From Novosphingobium acidiphilum DSM 19966 (GTDB taxonomy: Bacteria > Pseudomonadota > Alphaproteobacteria > Sphingomonadales > Sphingomonadaceae), in the NCBI RefSeq assembly GCF_000429005.1, contig NZ_AUBA01000001.1:1-64000 (forward strand): a stretch of DNA of 64,000 nucleotides. Reading direction: 5' to 3'. Every line of letters begins with the position of its first letter. Position 1 is the first letter of the stretch. Shown here piece by piece: positions 50,773-61,055 of the stretch. The notes under the pieces were generated by a model. The model was not told the origin of the DNA and ran no database searches. It saw nothing but the letters and a program-made list of their open reading frames with translations. The translations under genes were made by a program, and so were the position numbers.

Positions 50773-50879
50773 GAACGCCGATCCTGCCCCTGGGGGCGGG
50801 CGTCGGCCTTTCCGGCGCGATCGTCCGCATGTGCTTCACCTTTGCGCGCGTTGCCAGAACCAAGGTGAAGTCTTCAACA
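50573..50879 (+). other. 307-bp gap upstream of rpsL (promoter region)
   Basis: Expected to hold the str-operon promoter. Two candidates can be seen on the plus strand: TTGACC-N17-TAATGG (50585-50613) and TTGAGC-N17-TATCGA (50638-50666). Neither is decisive, and both imply a leader of over 200 nt. A C/G-rich inverted stretch (CGCCGATCCTGCCCCTGGGGGCGGGCG, about 50769-50795) could form a hairpin in that leader. There is no SD-quality GGAG directly before rpsL, only AAGGTGAAG. Confidence 0.5.
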
Positions 50880-51251
50880 ATGCCTACGATCAACCAGCTG
50901 GTCCGCAAGGGCCGCGTTCCGCAGAAGGCCAAGAGCAAGGTCCCTGCGATGGAGCAGAACCCGCAAAAGCGTGGCGTTTGCACCCGCGTCTACACGACCA
51001 CGCCGAAAAAGCCGAACTCGGCGCTTCGCAAGGTCGCCAAGATCCGTCTGACCAACAGCCGCGAAGTCATTTCGTACATCCCTGGCGAAGGCCACAACCT
51101 GCAGGAGCACTCGGTTGTGCTGATCCGTGGCGGCCGCGTACGCGACCTTCCCGGCGTGCGCTATCACGTGCTGCGCGGCGTGCTCGACACACAGGGTGTC
51201 AAGGACCGCAAGCAGAGCCGTTCGAAGTACGGCGCCAAGCGTCCGAAGTGA
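50880..51251 (+). CDS. rpsL: 30S ribosomal protein S12
   Basis: 123 aa decoding-centre protein. The start at 50880 (MPTINQLVRKG) is conserved. The streptomycin-related segment TTTPKKPNSALRK carries both wild-type lysines (43 and 44 counting Met), so no resistance substitution is present. The second such segment, VLIRGGRVRDLPGVRYH, has the Asp that is methylthiolated in many bacteria. First gene of the str operon, 91 bp ahead of rpsG. Confidence 0.98.
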   Translation: MPTINQLVRKGRVPQKAKSKVPAMEQNPQKRGVCTRVYTTTPKKPNSALRKVAKIRLTNSREVISYIPGEGHNLQEHSVVLIRGGRVRDLPGVRYHVLRGVLDTQGVKDRKQSRSKYGAKRPK

Positions 51252-51342
51252 TCCGTGCTGGCGCCCGGGGCCAGGCCCCGCACGCGCCGCATTGAAGCGA
51301 TAAGGGCCCCCAGCGGTCCGGCCCAGTCAGAAGGAAGTTTCT

Positions 51343-51813
51343 ATGTCACGTCGTCGTCGTCCGGAAAAGCGGGTCATCCTGCCCGATCCGAAGTTCGGTG
51401 ATCAAACCCTGTCGAAGTTCATGAACAACCTCATGTACGACGGCAAAAAGTCTTCGGCCGAAGGTATTGTCTACGGTGCACTCGACACGATGCAGACCCG
51501 CGCCAAGGCCGATCCGCTGCAGCTGTTCCACGATGCGCTGAACAATGTGAAGCCGCAGATCGAAGTGCGTTCGCGCCGCGTCGGTGGTGCCACCTATCAG
51601 GTTCCGGTCGAAGTTCGTCCGGAACGTGCGCAGGCGCTGGCCATTCGCTGGCTGATCACGGCTGCGCGCAACCGTTCGGAAACGACGATGGCCGCGCGCC
51701 TGTCGGCCGAACTGCTTGATGCTGCCAACAACCGCGGCAACGCGGTGAAGAAGCGCGAAGATACCCACCGTATGGCCGACGCCAACCGCGCCTTCAGCCA
51801 CTATCGCTGGTAA
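51343..51813 (+). CDS. rpsG: 30S ribosomal protein S7
   Basis: 156 aa, normal length. It nucleates the 30S head and contacts tRNA at the E site. It begins MSRRRRPEKRVILPDPKFGD and carries SRRVGGATYQVPVEVRPER, the conserved beta-ribbon. In other bacteria S7 represses the str operon by binding the rpsL-rpsG spacer. The 91-bp spacer here could play that role. SD AGAAGGAAG. Confidence 0.98.
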   Translation: MSRRRRPEKRVILPDPKFGDQTLSKFMNNLMYDGKKSSAEGIVYGALDTMQTRAKADPLQLFHDALNNVKPQIEVRSRRVGGATYQVPVEVRPERAQALAIRWLITAARNRSETTMAARLSAELLDAANNRGNAVKKREDTHRMADANRAFSHYRW

Positions 51814-51958
51814 GCGCGTGTCATCGCCCGCGCAGGCCATTGCCTGTGCCGGGTGATCACGTCACAATACGGTCACGCAAGTGAACCAAGGGGCGTGTTG
51901 CGGTATTGAGCCGCGACACGCCCCAGATCCAAGCCCCTCGACCATAAGGGAACCTACC

Positions 51959-54031
<2,073 letters not shown>

Positions 54032-54094
54032 TGTCGGTTTGCACCAGATCCGGCCTGTTCGGAGATGGTGCAGACATTCCCGCAAACGAGACGC

Positions 54095-54123
54095 TTGCTT
54101 GATCGGATCGATCACGCTAGGGG
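54095..54123 (+). promoter_or_regulatory. candidate internal promoter of tuf
   Basis: TTGCTT-N17-TAGGGG followed by CGGCGCC, about 85 bp upstream of tuf in the 174-bp fusA-tuf spacer. The architecture is almost the same as the F0 operon candidate at 43421-43449. An internal promoter for tuf within the str operon is common in proteobacteria. Confidence 0.45.
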
Positions 54124-54205
54124 CGGCGCCTGAATTTCTGGCGCGAGTCCGGCTGGTGCCGCCTCCAACAGCAATCACCCAAGTTTGAAAAAGAAGGTTT
54201 GAACA

Positions 54206-55396
54206 ATGGCCAAGGCTAAGTTTGAGCGGAACAAGCCGCACTGCAACATCGGCACCATCGGTCACGTTGACCATGGCAAGACCACGCTGACCGCAGCGAT
54301 CACCAAGGTGCTGGCCGAAACCGGCGGCGCGACGTTTACCGATTACGCCAACATCGACAAGGCGCCGGAAGAGCGCGAACGCGGCATCACCATCTCGACC
54401 GCACACGTCGAGTACGAAACCGCCAACCGTCACTATGCACACGTCGATTGCCCCGGGCACGCCGACTATGTGAAGAACATGATCACCGGTGCCGCCCAGA
54501 TGGACGGCGCGATCCTGGTCGTGAACGCTGCTGACGGTCCGATGCCGCAGACCCGCGAGCACATCCTGCTTGCCCGCCAGGTCGGCGTGCCGGCTCTGGT
54601 CGTGTACATGAACAAGGTCGACCAGGTCGATGACGAGGAAATCCTCGAACTCGTCGAACTCGAAGTGCGCGAACTGCTGTCGTCGTACGATTTCCCGGGC
54701 GACGATATTCCGATCGTCAAGGGTTCGGCTCTGGCCGCGCTCGAAGGCCGCAACGACGAAATCGGCAAGAGCTCGATCCATGCGCTGATGGAAGCTGTTG
54801 ACAGCTACATCCCGCAGCCCCCGCGCCCAACCGACAAGCCGTTCCTGATGCCCGTCGAAGACGTGTTCTCGATCTCGGGTCGCGGCACCGTGGTGACCGG
54901 CCGTATCGAAACCGGCATCATCAAGGTTGGCGAAGAAGTCGAAATCATCGGCCTCAAGGCAACTGCCAAGACCGTCGTGACCGGCGTGGAAATGTTCCGC
55001 AAGCTGCTTGACCAGGGTGAAGCCGGCGACAACGTCGGTGCCCTGATCCGCGGCATCAAGCGTGAAGAAGTCGAGCGTGGCCAGGTTCTGGCCAAGCCCG
55101 GCACCTGCACGCCGCACACCGAGTTCTCGGCCGAAGTCTACGTGCTTTCGAAGGATGAAGGCGGCCGTCACACGCCGTTCTTCGCCAACTATCGTCCGCA
55201 GTTCTATTTCCGCACCACGGACGTGACCGGCGAAGTGGTTCTGCCCGAAGGTACCGAAATGGTCATGCCCGGCGACAACCTGACGCTGAGCATCAAGCTG
55301 ATCGCACCGATCGCGATGGATGAAGGTCTGCGCTTCGCAATTCGCGAAGGTGGCCGCACCGTCGGTTCGGGGGTTGTCAGCAAGATCACGAAGTAA
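54206..55396 (+). CDS. tuf: elongation factor Tu
   Basis: 396 aa, delivers aminoacyl-tRNA to the ribosome. G-domain motifs are GHVDHGKTTL, RGITISTAHVEY (switch I), DCPGHADYV, NKVD and SAL. Domains II and III end in GGRTVGSGVVSKI. SD GAAGGTTTGAAC. Many alphaproteobacteria carry a second tuf elsewhere; only this copy is in the window. It is followed by a strong terminator, so the str and S10 units are at least partly separate. Confidence 0.98.
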   Translation: MAKAKFERNKPHCNIGTIGHVDHGKTTLTAAITKVLAETGGATFTDYANIDKAPEERERGITISTAHVEYETANRHYAHVDCPGHADYVKNMITGAAQMDGAILVVNAADGPMPQTREHILLARQVGVPALVVYMNKVDQVDDEEILELVELEVRELLSSYDFPGDDIPIVKGSALAALEGRNDEIGKSSIHALMEAVDSYIPQPPRPTDKPFLMPVEDVFSISGRGTVVTGRIETGIIKVGEEVEIIGLKATAKTVVTGVEMFRKLLDQGEAGDNVGALIRGIKREEVERGQVLAKPGTCTPHTEFSAEVYVLSKDEGGRHTPFFANYRPQFYFRTTDVTGEVVLPEGTEMVMPGDNLTLSIKLIAPIAMDEGLRFAIREGGRTVGSGVVSKITK

Positions 55397-55408
55397 TATA
55401 GGCGCCGC

Positions 55409-55447
55409 TCCGGCGGGAGATTCGTTCTCCCGCCGGACGGACTTTTT
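55409..55447 (+). terminator. intrinsic terminator after tuf
   Basis: TCCGGCGGGAGA and TCTCCCGCCGGA form a perfect 12-bp stem with a 5-nt loop, followed within five bases by TTTTT (55443-55447). It ends the str operon 13 bp after the tuf stop. Confidence 0.92.
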
Positions 55448-55551
55448 GCAATCAGTTGGCCCGTTTCTCCCCATGGGTGCCGCAAGGTGTCGGGGTGGTA
55501 GCGGCGGGGCGGCTGGTTTTTGTTTTCGCTCTTTCGCATCGGTAAACGGAC

Positions 55552-55863
55552 ATGGACGCCCAGAACATCCGCATTCGCCTCAAGGCCTTTGATCATCGTG
55601 TGCTTGACCAGGCCACTGGAGAAATCGCGGATACCGCCCGCCGCACCGGCGCGCTGATCCGGGGTCCGATTCCGCTTCCGACACGCATCGAAAAGTTCTG
55701 CGTCAACCGTGGTCCCCACGTTGACAAGAAGTCGCGCGAACAGTTCGAAGTGCGCACGTACAAGCGCCTGCTCGACATCGTGCAGCCCAATGCGGCCACT
55801 GTCGATGCGCTGATGAAGCTGGACCTCGCGGCCGGCGTAAACGTCGAAATCAAGCTGGCCTGA
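55552..55863 (+). CDS. rpsJ: 30S ribosomal protein S10
   Basis: 103 aa. First gene of the S10 operon; also the NusE factor in transcription antitermination. It begins MDAQNIRIRLKAFDHRVLD, with the conserved PLPTRIEKFCVNRGPHVDKKSREQFE core. The start follows a weak SD (GTAAACGGAC). The 155 bp between the tuf terminator region and this start would hold its promoter. An unusually long 319-bp spacer separates it from rplC. Confidence 0.98.
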   Translation: MDAQNIRIRLKAFDHRVLDQATGEIADTARRTGALIRGPIPLPTRIEKFCVNRGPHVDKKSREQFEVRTYKRLLDIVQPNAATVDALMKLDLAAGVNVEIKLA

Positions 55864-56182
55864 GCCGGCTTGTCGCCGCCCCGGTAAAAACCGGGTTGGC
55901 GTCACAAGTTTCGGAAGACCTTCGGGTTTTCCAAAGTTCCTTTCGGTCCTGCGGGGCCGGTTAAGCGGCCAGGGCCGCTCTGACAAAGGGATACCTCCGG
56001 CATCCGCCGTTCCTGCAAGGGAAGGGCACCTGGCCGGGAAAGCGTCCCCCGTTGGTTCTCGTGCTTGCGCATCATGTGCTGGCACGGGGGCATTCAGCCC
56101 GGACGGGGGCAGCTTCACAATACGGGCTGAACACGCCTGTGGGGAATGGGTCCTCGCAGGCCTCTGTTTAGGAGTATGGATC
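55864..56182 (+). ncRNA. candidate structured RNA leader between rpsJ and rplC
   Basis: A 319-bp stretch without a credible gene inside an operon where other spacers are mostly 0-20 bp. Several stable hairpins are visible in the plus-strand transcript. CCCGGT-AAAA-ACCGGG lies at 55880-55895. GGAAGACC-TTCG-GGTTTTCC at 55913-55932 is an 8-bp stem with a UUCG tetraloop. GCGGCC-AG-GGCCGC is near 55965-55978, and a wider AGCCCG/CGGGCT pairing is near 56096-56128. It ends with the rplC SD (TTTAGGAG). The likely role is feedback control of the L3-L4-L23-L2 genes by a ribosomal protein, or an internal promoter with a long leader. Both are inference. Confidence 0.45.
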
Positions 56183-56908
56183 ATGCGCACCGGCGTGATC
56201 GCGAAGAAGGTGGGGATGACTCGCCTTTTCCAGGAAGATGGTCGGCACGTGCCGGTCACTGTCCTTTCGCTTGAAGATTGCCAGGTGGTTTCGGTTCGCA
56301 CCGCTGAACGTGACGGTTATGTCGCGCTGCAGCTGGGTGCGGGCGTTGCCAAGCAAAAGAACGTGGCCAAGCCGCAGCGTGAGCATTTCGCGAAAGCCGA
56401 AGTGCCGCTGAAGGCTGAAGTCGCCGAATTCCGCGTCGCCGACGACGCGGTGCTCGATGTCGGTTCGACGATTGCTGCATCGCACTTTGCGATCGGCCAG
56501 TATGTCGACATCACCGGCCACACGCAGGGCAAGGGCTTTGCCGGCGCCATGAAGCGCTGGGGTTTCGGGGGCATGCGCGCCACGCACGGCGTGTCGATCT
56601 CGCACCGTGCCCACGGTTCGACCGGCAACCGCCAGGATCCGGGCCGCGTGTTCAAGAACAAGAAGATGGCCGGCCACATGGGCGACCGTCAGCGCACCCA
56701 GCAGAACCTCGAAATCGTCCGCACCGACGACGAACGCGGCCTGATCTTCGTCAAGGGCTCGGTCCCTGGGTCGAAGAACGGCTGGTTGCTCGTGCGCGAC
56801 GCGGTCAAGGTCGATCGCCACGGTGATGCGCCTTACCCCGCCGGCATCAAGCATGCTGTCAACAACAACGAAGTCGCACCTGCTGCGACCGATGGCCAGG
56901 AGGGCTAA
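56183..56908 (+). CDS. rplC: 50S ribosomal protein L3
   Basis: 241 aa, somewhat longer than the roughly 210-aa E. coli protein because of a C-terminal tail ending NNNEVAPAATDGQEG. It begins MRTGVIAKKVGMTRLFQEDG. The loop that reaches the peptidyl transferase centre includes KRWGFGGMRATHGVSISHRAHGS, with the Gln that is often methylated in the GNRQDPGRV segment. SD TTAGGAG. It starts the L3-L4-L23-L2 block after the long spacer. Confidence 0.98.
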   Translation: MRTGVIAKKVGMTRLFQEDGRHVPVTVLSLEDCQVVSVRTAERDGYVALQLGAGVAKQKNVAKPQREHFAKAEVPLKAEVAEFRVADDAVLDVGSTIAASHFAIGQYVDITGHTQGKGFAGAMKRWGFGGMRATHGVSISHRAHGSTGNRQDPGRVFKNKKMAGHMGDRQRTQQNLEIVRTDDERGLIFVKGSVPGSKNGWLLVRDAVKVDRHGDAPYPAGIKHAVNNNEVAPAATDGQEG

Positions 56909-56911
56909 GTC

Positions 56912-57535
56912 GTGAAGGTTCAGGTCCTCAATCTGGACGGGACTGCCGCTGGCGACGTCGAACTGTCGGATGACGTGTTCGGTCTAGAGCCGCGCGCAGA
57001 CATCCTGCATCGTGTCGTCACCTGGCAGTTGGAAAACCGTCGTGGCATCGCCCGCAAGGCGCGCGAACGCAGCGATGTTGCCCGTACCGGCAAGAAGTTT
57101 GGTCGTCAAAAGGGCGGCGGTACCGCGCGTCATGGCGATCGCAAGGCGCCGATTTTCATCGGCGGCGGCAAGGCGCACGGCCCGCGTGTTCGCGAATTCA
57201 ACATTTCGCTGAACAAGAAGGTCCGCGCACTCGGTCTCAAGATGGCGCTGTCATCGAAGGTCAACGGCGGCCTGGTGGTTGTCGACAACCTCGACATGAC
57301 CGATGCCAAGACCAAGGTGCTTGCAGGCACGCTGGCCGAACGCGGTTTCGGCAAAAAGGTGCTGGTGGTCGATGGTGACGCGGTCAACGAGGGCTTTGCC
57401 CGCGCTGCGCGCAACCTGATCGGCATCAACGTGCTGCCGGCGATCGGTGCCAATGTCTATGACATCCTGAAGCATGACACGCTGGTGCTGACCCGCGCGG
57501 CTGTCGAAAAGCTGGAGGCGCGTTTCCATGGCTAA
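56912..57535 (+). CDS. rplD: 50S ribosomal protein L4
   Basis: 207 aa from a GTG at 56912, with AGGAGGGCTAAGTC as SD. The extended tunnel loop contains RTGKKFGRQKGGGTARHGDRKAP, the erythromycin-related region. In enterobacteria L4 is the autorepressor of the S10 operon; whether it acts on the rpsJ-rplC spacer here is unknown. Three bp after rplC. Confidence 0.97.
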   Translation: MKVQVLNLDGTAAGDVELSDDVFGLEPRADILHRVVTWQLENRRGIARKARERSDVARTGKKFGRQKGGGTARHGDRKAPIFIGGGKAHGPRVREFNISLNKKVRALGLKMALSSKVNGGLVVVDNLDMTDAKTKVLAGTLAERGFGKKVLVVDGDAVNEGFARAARNLIGINVLPAIGANVYDILKHDTLVLTRAAVEKLEARFHG

Positions 57536-57833
57536 GGACGCAATCGACACGCGCCACTATGACGTGATTGTGGCTCCCCACATCACCGAAAAGGCGACGC
57601 TGCTGTCCGAACACAACGCGGTTGTGTTCAAGGTCGCGCAGGCTGCGACCAAGCCCCAGATCAAGGCGGCCATCGAAGCGATCTACAATGTGAAGGTCGC
57701 GGCGGTGAACACCCTGGTGCAAAAGGGCAAGACCAAGCGCTGGAAGGGCAAGCCCTACACGCGCTCCGACGTCAAAAAGGCCGTTGTGACACTGGCTGCC
57801 GGCCAGTCGATCGACGTCACCAGCGGTATCTGA
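57528..57833 (+). CDS. rplW: 50S ribosomal protein L23
   Basis: 101 aa protein at the tunnel exit that docks trigger factor and SRP. The N-terminal DVIVAPHITEKATLLSEHN and the loop ending GKTKRWKGKPYTRSDVKKA are conserved. It overlaps the end of rplD by 8 bp. Confidence 0.97.
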   Translation: MAKDAIDTRHYDVIVAPHITEKATLLSEHNAVVFKVAQAATKPQIKAAIEAIYNVKVAAVNTLVQKGKTKRWKGKPYTRSDVKKAVVTLAAGQSIDVTSGI

Positions 57834-57846
57834 GGGCGCAAGGATC

Positions 57847-58683
57847 ATGGCACTCAAGAGCTATAACCCGACCAGCCCCGCACGCCGCGGCCTGGTCCTC
57901 GTCGACAAGTCGTCGCTGTGGAAGGGCAAGCCGGTCAAGGCATTGACCGAAGGCAAGTCCAAGACAGGCGGCCGCAACAACAAGGGTCACGTGACCAGCC
58001 GCGGCATCGCGGGTGGCCACAAGCAGACGTACCGCTTCATCGACTTCAAGCGTCGCAAGTGGGATGTGCCGGCAACGGTCGAGCGTCTGGAATATGACCC
58101 CAACCGCACCGCGTTCATCGCGCTGGTCAACTATGCCGATGGCGAACAGGCCTATATCCTGGCGCCGCAGCGTCTTTCCGCAGGCGACGTCATTGTCGCC
58201 GGCGAAAAGACCGACGTGAAGCCGGGCAATGCCATGCTTCTGTCGCAGATGCCGGTTGGTACCATCGTCCACAACGTGGAGATGAAGCCGGGCAAGGGCG
58301 GTCAGATCGCACGTTCGGCAGGCACGTATGTGCAGGTCGTCGGGCGTGACCGTGGTCTCGTCATTGTTCGCCTGAATTCGGGTGAGCAGCGCTATCTGCG
58401 TGGCGATTGCATGGGCACCGTGGGCGCCGTGTCGAACCCCGACAACGGCAACCAGAACCTGGCCAAGGCCGGCCGCAACCGCTGGCTGGGCAAGCGTCCG
58501 CTGACACGCGGCGTGGCCAAGAACCCGGTCGACCACCCGCACGGTGGTGGTGAAGGCCGGACCTCGGGCGGCCGTCACCCGGTTACCCCGTGGGGCAAGC
58601 CGACCAAGGGTGCCCGCACCCGCCACAACAAGCGCACGGACAAGATGATCATCCGTTCGCGCCACGCGAAGAAGAAGAGGTAA
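57847..58683 (+). CDS. rplB: 50S ribosomal protein L2
   Basis: 278 aa core protein needed for subunit joining and peptidyl transfer. It begins MALKSYNPTSPARRGLV. The functional His lies in NPVDHPHGGGEGR, followed by the TPWGKPTKG motif. It is 13 bp after rplW. Confidence 0.98.
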   Translation: MALKSYNPTSPARRGLVLVDKSSLWKGKPVKALTEGKSKTGGRNNKGHVTSRGIAGGHKQTYRFIDFKRRKWDVPATVERLEYDPNRTAFIALVNYADGEQAYILAPQRLSAGDVIVAGEKTDVKPGNAMLLSQMPVGTIVHNVEMKPGKGGQIARSAGTYVQVVGRDRGLVIVRLNSGEQRYLRGDCMGTVGAVSNPDNGNQNLAKAGRNRWLGKRPLTRGVAKNPVDHPHGGGEGRTSGGRHPVTPWGKPTKGARTRHNKRTDKMIIRSRHAKKKR

Positions 58684-58689
58684 CACCCC

Positions 58690-58968
58690 ATGGCACGTTC
58701 CGTCTGGAAGGGCCCCTTCGTCGAGCTGCACCTGCTGAAAAAGGCGGAAGCCGCGCAGGACATCGGCTCGCGCGCTGGCCCGATCAAGACCTGGTCGCGT
58801 CGTTCGACCATCTTGCCGCAGTTCGTTGGTCTGACGTTCAGCGTCTACAACGGGCACAAGTTCATCCCCGTCTCGGTGAACGAAGACATGGTTGGCCACA
58901 AGCTTGGTGAATTTGCGCCCACGCGCACGTTCCCCGGCCACGCCGCCGACAAGAAGGGCAAGCGCTGA
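58690..58968 (+). CDS. rpsS: 30S ribosomal protein S19
   Basis: 92 aa head protein that pairs with S13. Conserved MARSVWKGPFVELHLLKKAE, RSTILPQFVGLTFSVYNG and the C-terminal LGEFAPTRTFPGHAADKKGK are present. Its stop overlaps the rplV start (TGATG). Confidence 0.98.
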   Translation: MARSVWKGPFVELHLLKKAEAAQDIGSRAGPIKTWSRRSTILPQFVGLTFSVYNGHKFIPVSVNEDMVGHKLGEFAPTRTFPGHAADKKGKR

Positions 58969-59345
58969 TGAGCAAGCCTTCCGCTCCCCGCCGCGTCGCG
59001 GCCAATGAAGCTCTGGCAGTCAACACCACGATCCGTGGTTCGGCCCAGAAGCTGAACCTGGTTGCCGCGCTGATCCGTGGTCGCAAGGTCGAGGATGCTT
59101 TGAACATCCTGACCTTTTCGACCAAGGCGATGGCCGTCGATGCCCGCAAGGTGCTGGCGTCGGCCATCGCCAATGCGGAAAACAATCACAACCTGGATGT
59201 CGACTCGCTCGTCGTGGCCGAAGCCAGCGTTGGCAAGTCGATCACGATGAAGCGCTTCCACACCCGTGGTCGTGGCAAGTCGACCCGGATCCTCAAGCCG
59301 ATTTCGCGGCTGCGGATCGTTGTCCGCGAAGTCGAGGAGGCCTGA
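58968..59345 (+). CDS. rplV: 50S ribosomal protein L22
   Basis: 125 aa. The N-terminal 15 residues (SKPSAPRRVAANEAL) are a short extension. The hairpin lining the exit tunnel is in VVAEASVGKSITMKRFHTRGRGK, with no macrolide-resistance deletion. RLRIVVREVEEA ends the protein. Coupled to rpsS. Confidence 0.97.
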   Translation: MSKPSAPRRVAANEALAVNTTIRGSAQKLNLVAALIRGRKVEDALNILTFSTKAMAVDARKVLASAIANAENNHNLDVDSLVVAEASVGKSITMKRFHTRGRGKSTRILKPISRLRIVVREVEEA

Positions 59346-59348
59346 TCC

Positions 59349-60044
59349 ATGGGTCACAAGACCAACCCCATCGGTCTGCGTCTGCAGATCAACCGCACCT
59401 GGGACAGCCGCTGGTTTGCCGAAGGGCAGAGCTATCAGCGTCTGCTCAAGGAAGACCTGACGATCCGCAAGTTCATCGTCGAGAGCCTGCCCCAGGCAGC
59501 GATCTCGAAGGTGGTGATCGAACGCCCCGCCAAGGTGTGCCGCGTTTCGATCTATGCGGCCCGTCCGGGCGTCATCATCGGCAAGAAGGGCGCAGACATT
59601 GAAAAGCTGCGCGCCAAGCTGTCGAAGCTGACCAAGAGCGACGTCAAGCTGAACATCGTTGAAATCCGCAAGCCGGAAATCGATGCCAAGCTCGTCGCCC
59701 AGGGCATCGCCGATCAGCTGGTTCGCCGCGTGGCGTTCCGCCGTGCGATGAAGCGTGCCGTGCAGTCGGCGCTGCGTCTGGGTGCCGAAGGCATCAAGAT
59801 CACCTGCGGCGGCCGTCTGGGTGGCGCGGAAATCGCGCGCGTCGAATGGTATCGCGAAGGTCGGGTGCCGTTGCACACGCTGCGCGCCAACATCGACTAT
59901 GCCGAAGCCGAAGCCCACACCGCCTATGGCGTGATCGGCATCAAGACCTGGATCTTCAAGGGCGAGATCCTGGGTCACGACCCGCTGGCGCAAGATCGCC
60001 TCATGCTCGAGGCACAGACCTCGGGCGTGCGTCCGTCACGCTGA
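59349..60044 (+). CDS. rpsC: 30S ribosomal protein S3
   Basis: 231 aa mRNA-entry protein with KH domain. It begins MGHKTNPIGLRLQINRTWDS. The KH GxxG loop is IIGKKGADIEKLRAKL; GRLGGAEIARVEWYREGRVPLHTLRA is the conserved C-terminal domain. Three bp after rplV. Confidence 0.98.
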   Translation: MGHKTNPIGLRLQINRTWDSRWFAEGQSYQRLLKEDLTIRKFIVESLPQAAISKVVIERPAKVCRVSIYAARPGVIIGKKGADIEKLRAKLSKLTKSDVKLNIVEIRKPEIDAKLVAQGIADQLVRRVAFRRAMKRAVQSALRLGAEGIKITCGGRLGGAEIARVEWYREGRVPLHTLRANIDYAEAEAHTAYGVIGIKTWIFKGEILGHDPLAQDRLMLEAQTSGVRPSR

Positions 60045-60059
60045 GGGTGAGATAGAGCC

Positions 60060-60494
60060 ATGTTGCAACCCAAAAAGACCAAGTTCCGCAAGGCGTTCAA
60101 AGGCCGTTTGCACGGCAACGCCAAGGGCGGCACCGACCTCAACTTCGGCTCGTACGGGCTGAAGGCGATGGAACCGGAACGCGTCACCGCGCGCCAGATC
60201 GAAGCGGCCCGTCGTGCGATTACCCGCCACATCCGCCGTCAGGGCCGTTTGTGGATCCGGATTTTCCCCGATCTGCCGGTTTCGAAAAAGCCTGCCGAAG
60301 TCCGTCAGGGCAAGGGCAAGGGTTCGGTGGAATACTGGGCCGCACGCGTCAAGCCGGGCAAGATCCTGTTTGAACTCGATGGCGTTCCCGGTCCGCTGGC
60401 CGCAGAGGCGTTCAGCCGCGCGGCCATGAAGTTGCCGATCAAGACCAAGGTTGTGGCTCGCCTCGGCGATACCTCGCACCTTGGCGGCGAGTAA
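60060..60494 (+). CDS. rplP: 50S ribosomal protein L16
   Basis: 144 aa near the A site. It begins MLQPKKTKFRKAFKGR. The conserved Arg in the SYGLKAMEPERVTARQIEAARRAITRHIRR region and KGKGSVEYWAARVKPGKILFE are present. It is 15 bp after rpsC and 12 bp before rpmC. Confidence 0.98.
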   Translation: MLQPKKTKFRKAFKGRLHGNAKGGTDLNFGSYGLKAMEPERVTARQIEAARRAITRHIRRQGRLWIRIFPDLPVSKKPAEVRQGKGKGSVEYWAARVKPGKILFELDGVPGPLAAEAFSRAAMKLPIKTKVVARLGDTSHLGGE

Positions 60495-60506
60495 GGAGGA
60501 AAGACG

Positions 60507-60710
60507 ATGTCCAAGTTCGAGGACCTGCGCCTCAGGAGCGACGACCAGCTTTCCGCTGATCTCGCCGAATTGAAGCGCGAACAATTCAACCTGCGGTTCC
60601 AGGCGGCGACCAGCCAGCTGGAGCGTCCGGCACGCATTCAGGAAGTGCGCCGCCAGATTGCCCGCATCAAGACGCTGCAGACCGAACGGTCGCGCAGCGT
60701 GAAGGCCTGA
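60507..60710 (+). CDS. rpmC: 50S ribosomal protein L29
   Basis: 67 aa two-helix protein at the tunnel exit: LRSDDQLSADLAELKREQFNLRFQAATSQLE followed by RIQEVRRQIARIKT. SD AAGGAGGAAAGACG, the strongest in the operon. Confidence 0.97.
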   Translation: MSKFEDLRLRSDDQLSADLAELKREQFNLRFQAATSQLERPARIQEVRRQIARIKTLQTERSRSVKA

Positions 60711-60721
60711 GGAGACCCGCC

Positions 60722-60991
60722 GTGCCAAAGCGTATCCTGGTCGGGACCGTGGTTTCCGACAAGAATGAAAAGACCGTGGTGGTCAAGGTCGAGCGCAAGG
60801 TGAAGCATCCGCTTTACGGCAAGATCATCCGCCGCTCGAAGAAGTACCACGCCCATGACGAGGACAACGCGTTCAAGCTGGGCGAAACGGTGCGCATCGA
60901 GGAAACGGCGCCCTATTCGAAGCAGAAGACGTGGAAGGTTATCGACCGCGTGCTGGCCGGCAAGGTCGCTGCCATCGAAGCGGACGTCTGA
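60722..60991 (+). CDS. rpsQ: 30S ribosomal protein S17
   Basis: 89 aa OB-fold primary binder of 16S rRNA, from a GTG at 60722 with GAGGAGACCCGCC. It begins PKRILVGTVVSDKNEKTVVV, with KHPLYGKIIRRSKKYHAHDE and the RIEETAPYSKQKTWKVI end. The 64-bp gap to rplN is the largest inside this block apart from the rpsJ-rplC spacer. Confidence 0.97.
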   Translation: MPKRILVGTVVSDKNEKTVVVKVERKVKHPLYGKIIRRSKKYHAHDEDNAFKLGETVRIEETAPYSKQKTWKVIDRVLAGKVAAIEADV

Positions 60992-61055
60992 GGTCGCACA
61001 GCAATTTGGAACTGCCGGACTGGTTCCGGCAAGCCACTGAGAAGGAACCGGATCA

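Noticed and set aside
55902..56093. 63-codon minus-strand frame in the rpsJ-rplC spacer
   Set aside because: No SD and no similarity, and it is antisense within a ribosomal operon; the hairpins explain the region better.
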